Shown here: piece after piece, positions 12,593-23,400 of the stretch | Layout: each line of letters starts with the position of its first letter | Numbering within the stretch: position 1 is the first letter of the stretch | Origin: Saxidomus purpurata | Taxonomy: Eukaryota > Mollusca > Bivalvia > Venerida > Veneridae | Assembly: GCA_022818135.1 (NCBI GenBank) | Contig: JAFMSR010000010.1 | Span: forward strand, 31,350,269-31,414,268 | Reading direction: 5' to 3' | Length of the DNA: 64,000 nucleotides | Notes under the pieces: generated by a model | Databases searched by the model: none | What the model saw: the letters and a program-made list of their open reading frames with translations, nothing else | What the model was told of the DNA's origin: nothing | Position numbers and translations under genes: made by a program

Positions 12593-13799
12593 GCCTGAAC
12601 CACAGGTGGAAGGAACATACCTTTGACTTTTTTTTCTTAAGCTAATGCTTTTTTCTATGCATTTTAAAATTGATATCAGAATAAATAAAAAAAAAATTGA
12701 AAAAAAAAATATTTTTTTCTTCATAGCTCTTTACTATAGACAAGGTTCCCAACACACTCTGTATGAAAACAAGCATGTCGCTCTGAAAAACTCTTCGATT
12801 TCTTTCAAATTTGAGTTACGTTAAACAAATTTGAACGAATTCTAGAGAGAAATGATAGAGCTTTAAGAAAGAGTTTACTTCAATGGAAAATTCCAAGCCG
12901 TTTTCATTCTACAAGGAAAATACCAACGCTGATACAGCGATTTTCGCTAAAACCAGAAAAATGTCACACATATTCCGACAGCGATTTTCGCTAAATTCTC
13001 CACTAATATTGCGGTACTGCGAAAGACAACCATTAAAACAAGAAATATATATTATTAGACTACAAATCATGGCGTAGATCGTACCTTTACATCAATGTGT
13101 TCGATACTACAGCGGATTTTTCAGTTTTTGTAATTGTCAAAATGTATTAGCGGCCATGAAGGTCCGAGAGGTTGCGCAGTGATTTGTAACAGCTATTCAA
13201 GGACATTATCAAAACATATCCGAAGGCGATTGAAAGTGAAAGTAAAAGCATTTAGTCAACAAAAAATGAAAAATCCGCCGTAGCATCGAACCCATTTTGA
13301 GTAAAAGTACGATCTACGACATGATTTGAAGTCTAAACATATATATTGCATGTTTTGATAGTTTCCTGTCGCATTACCGCAATATTATTGGAGAATTTAG
13401 TGAAAATCACCGTCTGGAAAATGTGTGACATTTTTTCCGGTTTGAGCGAAAATCGCTCTACAGCTTTGGCATTTTCGCTTGTAGAACGAAAACGGCTTGG
13501 AATTTTCCATTGAAGTAAACTTTTTCTTAAAGCTCTATCATTTCTCTCTAGAATTCGTTCAAATTTGTTTAACGTAACTCAAATTTGAAAGAAATCGAAG
13601 AGTTTTTCAGAGCGACATGCTTGTTTTCATACAGAGTGTGTTGGGAACCTTGTCTATGGTAAAGAGCTATGAAGAAAAAAAAATTTTTTTTTCAATTTTT
13701 TTTTTATTTATTCTGATATCAATTTTAAAATGCATAGAAAAAAGCATTAGCTTAAGAAAAAAAAGTCAAAGGTATGTTCCTTCCACCTGTGGCCTGAAC
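12593..13799. mobile_element. Foldback MITE with 8-bp target duplication (hAT-like), second family
   Basis: The element 12601-13791 starts CACAGGTGGAAGGAACATAC and ends in its reverse complement. The arms run about 540 bp each and leave a centre of about 100 bp near 13140-13250. The direct repeat GCCTGAAC at 12593-12600 and 13792-13799 is perfect. It is unrelated in sequence to the element at 3445. No transposase is encoded. Confidence 0.92.
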
Positions 13800-14655
13800 G
13801 GGGTCTGTATTCCCATTCCACTCCAAGCATCATCTGAATACAGTTTGAAGAATACACAGGTCTACATTCGTTTGTGTTTTTATTAACTTTTGAAACTATG
13901 TATGTATCTTTGGGTTTTCGAAAATATTGCGCATCTTTTCATAACCATACGTTTTTCTTTTTTCTCCGGTGTAAAGCACCAGAATACGAAATCTCAATAT
14001 TTAAAGTTTAGGCTGAAAAGACAGCTAGTAACTTTTGTGTGTGGAGATTGATATCAAATTCGCCACCTTTAGTTTCACGTGCGAGTCTTTTGTGTAAGAA
14101 CTACATATAATTTGTTTTCGCTCGATTTTTGTATTCATTGTTCTCCTCACTAAAACAATAATCAACCGAATCACTAATGAGTGGAAGAACCAGCGACTTA
14201 ATTTTCATTAGTGGTACACGTATAATGCGGACAAATTAACCTGACCCTGACCTTTTTACATGAATATATCTTCCAGCGATTACTCCGAATAAATAACTTT
14301 CCGTAAGTGCGAGATAACGGATATTGTAGGTGCAATACAATTCTTTTATAATTTCCTTATAACTGACGATAAAGGTTGCGTGAAGAATTCAAGTCAAGCA
14401 GCATGCGGATTCGAATCTATGAATCATAATTGTAGTGCAACTGAACGCGCATTTATAGTTATACTAAAAACCCATAAATTCTTTATAATGCGCTGAATAA
14501 GAGGCCTGGTGGTTAATAAACTGCAGATGTGACGTAAGCTTATAGTATCTATTTCGTTATAGTAATATGAAATAAGAATTATATGCTTTGAATATTAAAA
14601 GTTTTAATCATTTCATTAGTCAGATTTTTTAATCACACTAGTTGAATTACTTTAG
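13800..14655. other. No feature recognised
   Basis: AT-rich intergenic DNA between the second foldback element and the minus-strand SINE. Confidence 0.5.
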
Positions 14656-15008
14656 CTACTTTTTTCTTTGATCGTTTGCAATTACCAGCCGACCCTGACA
14701 CTTTTCCCTGGGTAAACTTGCCAATACTCCTGACAAGCGCCGGTTGAAGAGAGACATATGAATATACAAGGGAATCCGGGTACCACACCCTAGCTCTTTT
14801 ACGAATAGACCCCTTGTTTCTTTTACATGCCCGGTGTATAGCACCGTTTCACGTGAGACTACCTCTTGATTTCTAACAAGTTCATCTCTAGATGGGTGGG
14901 AAACACTGAGAAGTGTTTCTGTAATTTCCAATGCCCCGGCCGGGATTCGGACCGGGGACATCCGGATTAGTAGTCCAGAGCGTTAACCACTCGACCACCG
15001 CAGCACCC
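14656..15008 (-). mobile_element. tRNA-derived SINE, minus strand
   Basis: Read on the minus strand, a tRNA-like head starts near 15006 with TGGTCGAGTGGTTAACGC (A box) and GGTCCGAATCC (B box), with an ACT anticodon-like loop. A body of about 270 bp and an A-rich end near 14660 follow. Its centre shares GCTATACAC..GGCATGTA and AAGGGGT with the SINE at 7003. No clear target duplication was found. Confidence 0.75.
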
Positions 15009-15934
15009 GTCCCTTCTATTTGTTTTATCTGTGTAAAAAGAATAACGATGTCACCAGACTTGCCACGTGCTTATCGTAAGACGAAACCGAAGATAAATAT
15101 AAATCAACTGCGAAACTATGTTTTATGTCAGAAGGTTCCAGGGCACGTGATTATAACTCATCTCAGTTTCGTGCTCAAACTTTGAATCAATATAGTTTTA
15201 AAACATTTAATAAATTCTTGTCTAACTTGCTTTCTATCAGAATTGCTTCTCTAGTTATCTAAAGGTTTTATAATCACGGGGCCTGGTTAATTTGTACGAG
15301 TGTTAAACTCATTCAAAGCTTTGTGTTGTGCTAGGTTCATTGTTGTAGGGCACATCCCATGTTTCCTTGCCGGGGATCACACTCTGGTCTTCTGCCACAT
15401 AAGCCAATACGGAGTAAAGTCAACTGTCTCATCTTTATCCTCATATATACCCATATCTATTTCTGTTTTGAAATTGTGAAATGTTAATGTTTTATTAAAT
15501 AATCAATAGATAGCAGACTTTCCCATCTGTTTATCCTTTTGTAATATGGTTGTCTTTCTATTTTTGTGTACGTCATTTTCAATTTTCATATTTATAACCG
15601 AAGCACTACACATATGAAATCTTTGGATATAAAACTTGTGACGGAAAACTGATTTGCTATCTCACACTTCCAACCCGTGATGATTATAAAATATGAAAGA
15701 TCATTTAAACGACCAAATTATAGTGAAGGAAACATTTCTTTCTTACCTGCCTTTTCGAACACCCGGACAATCAAAATCGCGATTATTAAACATGACGATG
15801 GCATTTTTATTCATCAATGCACTATGACTGAAAGAGGTCATCGCACGGAAAATCGAACAATACTATGCATTTAGAACAATGTGTTAAAGTAAAGATCTTG
15901 AATGAAGTGAACACTATGTAGGGAGACGCCGATG

Positions 15935-16110
15935 TGTAGATGTAGAGCGGCAGACACCTCATTCGAAGGTTGCCGGTTCGAATCCCATCAGCGGAATTTG
16001 ACCGGGACCTGTTTAATTCCTCCTGTCTGTGCAACACCTGGTCATATTCCAGGAAGATTCCGTCGATATTATAGTTATTATGGCATGCAAGGTTATGCGA
16101 TAGTTGATGT
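15935..16110 (+). mobile_element. tRNA-like SINE fragment
   Basis: About 15941-16000 has an A-box-like AGCGGCAGACACCTC stretch and a clear B box, GGTTCGAATCCCATC, followed by roughly 110 bp without tRNA likeness. Probably a SINE head with part of its body; ends are uncertain. Confidence 0.5.
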
Positions 16111-17358
16111 AAATTAATAAAATTAAAGGAAATAGATATTTTTCAGTGAGTAGATTTTTTTCAGTATATATATACGTAATCATTATTTTCATACTGCTAA
16201 TTTGATGTCTTTAAATCATTACTATTTTGTTATAAACAGTATTTATTTATTTGACACAGTATCAAGTTGTGCTTTAAATTTTCATTTATTCAAAGGACAC
16301 ATGTGAAAATTGCATTTAAACGCTTATGTCAGACATGGGGTAGGGGTATGAATTGGTAATGTACGTTTTTAACGTAACTTACACATTGATCACGACTACA
16401 TGTAAGACGAAGCACCGGTGCATTTCAATTGTTGTCTTTATGTTAATTAATTGGAAGACGCTGAGACTTCTTGCATAAAGTCGTTTTAAATGACATTTAT
16501 GATGTATATGATGTTTTGTTTTTTATTTTATCGATCATATCAGAAATATAAAATAAAAAAGGGTATGATTTTGAAAAGGAACGCATTTTCTCAGTTTGAG
16601 ATATAAAAAAAAATAAACATATACAATGTACCAAGATGTTTTAATTTTGCAACAACAACAAGTATAAACTCCTTTCTCGCCATATATTATGCTAAGTTTC
16701 ACAACACTATTTTTGTGTTATATCAAATAAGTTATGTTTATTTAAAAATTGGTCATAGAATTATGGAATGTTTGCTCGAATACTGCATGGCTGGACGGAA
16801 CACCCGCTTTGAAAACACATATTCAGAATATAGTCATGGAGCAATTTAAGAAACATAATTATAACATGACCATAATCTGAATTAGTACTGTTTGCTAATC
16901 TATATATTCAAATTATTTCTACGGAATTTTAAAATTATGCAAACTAGTCGGTATAACATAGATTGTTGAATTGATACAGCTATTGTAAACCAATACAAAT
17001 CATTAAAGTACTGACTTGCGGGTGTAGAAATGGCACACACCACTACTGTTCATTAAGTTAAATTAAAAGTGCACATACATAATTAATGTGTTTGTAAACG
17101 ATCGTTACATGCACGATAATGATATGATTAATGAAATATTTATCTGTGGCATTCGACTGGCAGTGGCAACATAATTACTTAATGATATAAGAACAATTAA
17201 AATCTAAACTCTAATGGTTAGACAGAAGAATGGCTTGCATATTATGAAGGTCATATGTTAGCTGAAGGATGCTGCAAGCAATTGGCAATAGGTTTGGTTA
17301 TGGTATATAATATTGTGATTAGAGGTTTCTTGAGAGACTGAAGTGAAATTAATAACAT
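16111..17358. other. Upstream region of gene 1
   Basis: AT-rich and without repeats I can identify. It should contain the gene 1 promoter and 5' UTR. A TATATAAT-like stretch near 17302 is a possible TATA element but such strings are frequent here. No initiator can be set. Confidence 0.35.
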
Positions 17359-17454
17359 ATGTTGAATATGGAAAAGAAAAAGTGTCCAGTGTACAAATCA
17401 GAACTTAATTTCAATGAAAGAACCAGTCCAACTTCGTTTAAAGAGACACTAAAG
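17359..17454 (+). CDS. Gene 1 exon 1: cytoplasmic N-terminus
   Basis: Encodes 32 residues ending TSFKETLK, followed by donor GTAAGA in phase 0. The paralogue exon 1 ends TFKDTLK at the same phase, which supports both the exon and its end. The residues before this tail are not conserved between the two genes. Confidence 0.8.
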
Positions 17455-20400
17455 GTAAGAGGCATTCGTGTTTATTTTATTGAACAAATAATGACTCCGA
17501 ATTTCAATTTAAAATGTTACTTTTTCTGTAAGCTAAATAACGGACAATTTTCATAAATAATTATGTTTCAAACATAGTATCGGGCCTCATACAAAATGCT
17601 GGATTGCATTAAGTTTAAGTGGTTGCGAAAGCAATAAGCCTGCATGGACACTGTGACAACGATTTGCTCACCTTGGAATGCAGGGATAGATTATTACCTT
17701 AGTTGTCGTTTGGTTTATGGTTATATACTTGAGTTGTCTATAATCACAACGCTTTCCATGCAACAATATACAATCTCAAACAATCTCAATCACATATTTT
17801 ATTGTAGTCTCATCATATCAACGAAAATAATAGACTTAAATATTACATAAAGCCGTGTTTACATAATAATTATAAGAGTCTAGTAAAACGTGATAAAACA
17901 ATTTACTCTCAAATAAGATTCAATACTCTCAAATCAAAATAAATATCGGATATTAACCTGAACTTAATACGACTTTTACATATTTTGCCCCCTATCAAGA
18001 AGAACAAGGGGTCTAGAAAGGCCAGTATCGCTCTGCTGGACTGGATTTTCTGTTGGAAAATTTAGTATCTTTTACGAAAATGATAAATTTGTTCACTCAC
18101 CCACGATTTTCTTCTGAATAACAAAACCCCGTTGTGTAAAACTGAAAATGAGAAACAATTTGTTTATTATATAAGCGTTAAACGAGACAAGACTTTGAAC
18201 AGCTCTTAGCCATACTGGTCAGTATTTGGCTGCTTATATTCACTACTTATATTAAAAGCAAAAAGTATTGTGTATGTAATTCAGTATTTAATCTCTTCCG
18301 TTCTTGACTTCTAAGAAGTAGCTGCTAGTCAGTTCATCTTCGATCTGATCGGGGTGACATTTGAACTTTTACTTCATTTTTAATTTTTGCAGCAGTTGTC
18401 AGTGTCTTATTGTAAATTCTTCTTAACTGGTTTGTAATGGGAGATTTTCAACTGCTGCTTAATTTTATATCATAAAGGTCATTTTGAATTCGAAATTGGG
18501 TAAAGTGAGGCAAAACAAAGAAGATGACATAGTCAAATGTTAAAATAAATTTTGAACTCTGAAATATATTTTAGAATTCACATGCACATTTGCTTTTTCA
18601 AGTCATTTAGAGTTTATCATGATATATTCTAGCGTTATAAATTAATAAACACAATAGAGATGATATAACATACTCGCCATTTTTAATAATACCACAAAAA
18701 TAAATATACTGTTTGCATATATTTATGGTGTCCGACTGGTGTTGCAATATCTTAAAATTCATTGGTTGATTGAGACTTTTTTTTGTAAACAGACGAATTT
18801 AGTTTTGATGTTTTGAACTGGTGTTTATATGTACAAATGGTTGCGTTGTACTTTTGTAAAAATCAAATACGAAGATAAACATGTACTATCAAACATATAT
18901 AGGTATGTGTCACTGGGAGTGCGTTTGTTCAGAAGGACATTCCGGACTTTTATTGTGCTTCTAAAAGGTATGATAGCCCTATCAACATTTTTAACAAATG
19001 GTGTTACTGCCCACCAAATCCAAAACAAACCAATACGCAAAATATATTGCACTCATTTAGAAAGTTTGCGTCAACATGAGAACTTGGTATCACAGACAAT
19101 CCTCACCTTAAATGAGTACATTTTCAGCACAATGTATATTATTTGCCTATTTTCTTTTACCAGAGTCTGGCTGACTCAAGTTCTCTACACGGTATTCCAA
19201 AGATCTTATCCTCCCGTCAGATTGCCGTGAAAGTGATGTGGTGCATGCTTTTTGTGGGAACGTTCACCGTCTTGACGATACAACTGTACAACTTATTCAG
19301 GTTAGGAAATGTTCATAGTTTTCACGATACAACTTTACAACCAGTTCAGGTAAAGCAATGTTCATAGTTTTCACGAAACAACTTTACAACCAGTTCAGGT
19401 AAAGCAATGTTCATAGTTTTCACGAAACAACTTTACAACCAGTTTAGGTGAATAGTGCTGCAACTTCATTGCAGTATTGAGAGAGGGACCGGGGCACCCA
19501 ATACCACATTTTGTATTATATATCAAAATGACCGGCAGGGTCTGTAGTTTCTGAAACTGCTTGTTGCAGTTGCCAAATCTGTGCCGCAACATGAATATAT
19601 GGGTGTAATTTACGTTACCCCTAAAATCTAAAAACAAAAGAAAAGAAGTTCACACTGAGTTATTACTCTGGTAACGCATGGTATATTAGTAATTACATCA
19701 TATTTGATAATAACAGTTTGTGCACATAAATTCTATCCATTCAAATTCTGTGTTTGACCATAGTAAAACATACGAGACATTTACGAAATGATTAACTCCT
19801 CCACATGTTATGAAGTGAATAAATCTGACATATGGAGCAGTATACTTTACGTTACTTTACGTTACTATAAGATAGAAGTGCACTATACAATAGCCTTAAC
19901 TATTGAGGTGCAAAGTGCATATTTTCTCATTTGAAATGTTTTTTGTAATCTTTATAGTAGTAAAGATAGAATTGAAACAAATGCATTTCACATAATCTTT
20001 CAGCTCAACATAGATCTAAATTCTAAATACATCTTACATGTACATTTAGTACAGCAGATATATGATGGTTTACTATGTTACCATAACAAATTTTAAGATA
20101 CAAGTACATTGCATGTAAAATATTCAAACAGGTTCTAAAAAATTAAAGACTGCACGGATGTGCATGATGATCATGATCTGCACTGATCGCAAAGACAAAA
20201 TCATTTGCTACCAGAGATACACGTAAACCAAACACAACTTACTTTTATGCAAGAAACGGTTTTTCAAAAGAAGCTAGCTGCCTGATTTGCGAATGGAAAA
20301 GTGAAACTACATGTATATACTGATATTCGATGTAAAACCAAAAACATAATTACATTGTATATACGTATATGCAACTTCAAAGGAAAACATTACAACTTAG

Positions 20401-23400
20401 TCTTGATAAGGTAGATCAAGTAAATTTAAAAGTCTTTCTCAAGTAGTTAGCTATAGTTACGATGATGTTAAGGGGTCGATTTTATCACCTTAAGTTAATT
20501 GAGACTTACGGTGACACCGTAACTTACGAGGTTTTTGAGTTAGTAGAAAAAATGCTTACGACCTTAAGATCAACTTGAGGTTTACGATGTTTTCGAGTTA
20601 GTCTATTGTTCACAGTTTTGTTCATTTCCTGGAAATTAACAATATTATCTAATAACCAGCTGTAAATGCCAAAAACGGTGTATGATTTTTTACGAACTGG
20701 TTTGTCTCACGGTAATTAATCCAATATGTAAACTCATTAATTCCATTTTGTAAATTATATGTAATTTTCCTTTCTTTATAGAACAGTTTTAAGAGACTTA
20801 TTTCGTATTATTATACGATTTCAATAAGTACCACTGCTCACCCTAGCATTTGCAGCAATCACTGTGAACTTTTCCCGGAGTATAATTATCAAGATTTTCA
20901 AAGAGTTCTTTTGATAGTTCACGTTCCAAGCTAATGTCAAAATGATAATTATTGAGTATATATGTAATAAAAGCGATATGAAATAATTGCAGACATTTTT
21001 CACTTGATGTTGTTATATTATATATTATTCATGAAACTAATTTACATGACCTTTTGTTGTTATAGATGCTTAACTTCAACAAACTTGTTCTTGTATCAGA
21101 AATTTAGCAACTTAAGGTAAACTTTCAAAATAAATTCATTTATTTTCTTGGGCTGTATTTCATTCGACAGAGCTTTAGCATTAGAAAAAAATATCGTGGA
21201 AGTAAATCAAACGTACTTGACGCATTTAGGTTAAGATCCTCATAGAGCTTTGTTTGTGTATCAGTCAGGAAAGTGAAACTGAGTAATAAGTAACTGTAAA
21301 GCGGCCAATATCACTAACCCCGCGGTAATAACCTCTTGTTATAAACGTTTCAATGTCGTTAGAATCATGTTGATTAAAACGGTAATGTACGCTATTTTTT
21401 TCAGTCAGTTTTGTGTCATTTCAGGGAAAAGTCAAAATATTGAAAAACACGTTCCTGTAATTATAAATGCTTTTCTCCCTTTTCTCATGCCTAGTAGTAA
21501 ATATACAGTTTCACATGTGTTTTCTATGTTGAAGCGTATCTTTTAGTGTATAATTGATATTTTATATTCTTTATTCTTATATTACGCATTTATGATGTCA
21601 TCATATTTATCCATAGTAAAACATACGAGTACCATGTACCTTACATGACAAAATATTGTAATGTAGATTTTATCATTTGTTATGATAAATTTTGATTATT
21701 GGTACATTTGTACAGATCAATGAAATAATCAACTAAGTCACACATTTTCTTTCTAATGAACACAGATTAGAATCCACATAACATGTACTTTACGCTATAT
21801 CCATGTAATAATACATTACAAATGCATTTCACATAATCTTTCAGTACAACATAGATCTAAATTCTAAATACATCTTACATGTACATTTAGTACAGCAGAT
21901 ATATGACGGTTTACTATGTTACCATCACAAATTTTAAGATACAAGTACATTGTATGTAAATTATTCAAACAGGTTCTAAAAAATTAAAGACTCCCACATT
22001 TATCACAAAGGTCAATACATGTCATTTCCTATGGTTTGTTACACTGTCTTCATCAGTCAGATCTTGATTTGTAATTTACATGACTCTGCATTACTAACTT
22101 AATAGCATAGATAGGTTATACTGTAGATTATTTATTGGTATGTATGTTCATTTAATGACAAATCATAAAATGCTGACATGTTTAATTTTTTAGAACCTGT
22201 TTGAATAATTTACATACAATGTACTTGTATCTTAAAATTTGTGATGGTAACATAGTAAACCGTCATATATCTGCTGTACTAAATGTACATGTAAGATGTA
22301 TTTAGATAATCAAATAACCAATAATCAAACTTGATCATAACAAATGATAAAATCTATATTACAATATTTTGTAACGTAAGGTCATGTAAAGTACATGGCA
22401 CTCGTATGTTTTACTATGGTCAAACACAGAATTTGAATGGATAGAATTTATGTACACAAATTGTTATTATCAAATATGATGTAATTACTAATATATCATG
22501 CGTTACCAGAGTAATAACTCAGTGTGAACTTCTTTTCTTTTGTTTTAAGATTTTAGGGGTAACGTAAATTACACCCTGATATTCATGTTGCGGCACGGAT
22601 TTGGCAACTGCAACAAGCAGTTTCAGAAACTACAGACCCTGCCGGTCATTTTGATATATAATACAAAATGTGGTATTGGGTGCCCCGGTTACCTCTAGAA
22701 ATAGGCTTCATTTGCTCATCATGTTGCAGCACTAGAAGTAAAAGTCATAGTTTCACGATACAACTTTACAACCAGTTCAGGTTAAGAAAAAGTTATAGTT
22801 TTCACGATTCAACTTTACGACCAGGTAGTTCATATATATCAGCATACTAATTATTTATTATGTTGTTACCCCACAACTAATTTTCATTATGTGAGTAGAG
22901 TAATTGCACTTTCTCAGTTAACGTTCAATATTTCTAGTAACATATTTTTGTTTTTCTCGATAATGTACACGGCACTTTTCATTGCAGCACCTGGTTCGAT
23001 TTTGCTCGTCTAAAATGGGAAGTTTCCATTGTGCACTTCTCCTTACATATAGATAGTTGGGCTACCGGATGTCACGCTTCATCTTCTAATCTTCTTACTA
23101 CATCATGATAAACTTCACAGGAATTATTTCTATGAAGTCTTGTTCATATTTTCAAAATTTTCAAAGATAATTATTGTTTTTACTGTCAGTTTTAAACAAC
23201 TACTTTTTTTGCATCGTTGCAATTCCAGATATCTATAAGACCACAATGATAAGAATTTTATTCCAAGAATGTAACCATTTTAGCTATTAAAATGTTGAGT
23301 TCTGGAGACTGCTAGTAGTTATAATAACCATATTAAAAATATTATGTGAACAATTACTGCATCTTATAAGTCATTTTTGTCGAGCCCGCTTGCGGTGAGC

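Larger units (their letters stand above)
19276..22830 (+). repeat. 49-bp array copied from the exon 2 donor region, split by an insertion
   Basis: Units start at 19276 (the true exon end), 19325, 19374 and 19423, then after the inserted element at 22756 and 22805. Each carries ACGA(T/A)(A/T)CAACT, ACAACCAGTTCAGGT and CATAGTTTTC. The first unit spans the real exon 2 end and donor; later units keep a CAG/GT donor-like site (the last has CAG/GTAG). Confidence 0.9.

Noticed and set aside
14930..15008. tRNA-Ser-like gene on the minus strand
   Set aside because: It lacks the long variable arm expected of a serine tRNA and is joined to a SINE body.
18829..19230. 133-codon + strand frame next to exon 2
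   Set aside because: It overlaps exon 2 in a different frame, has no family likeness, and the HG/TM1 frame is clearly the coding one.
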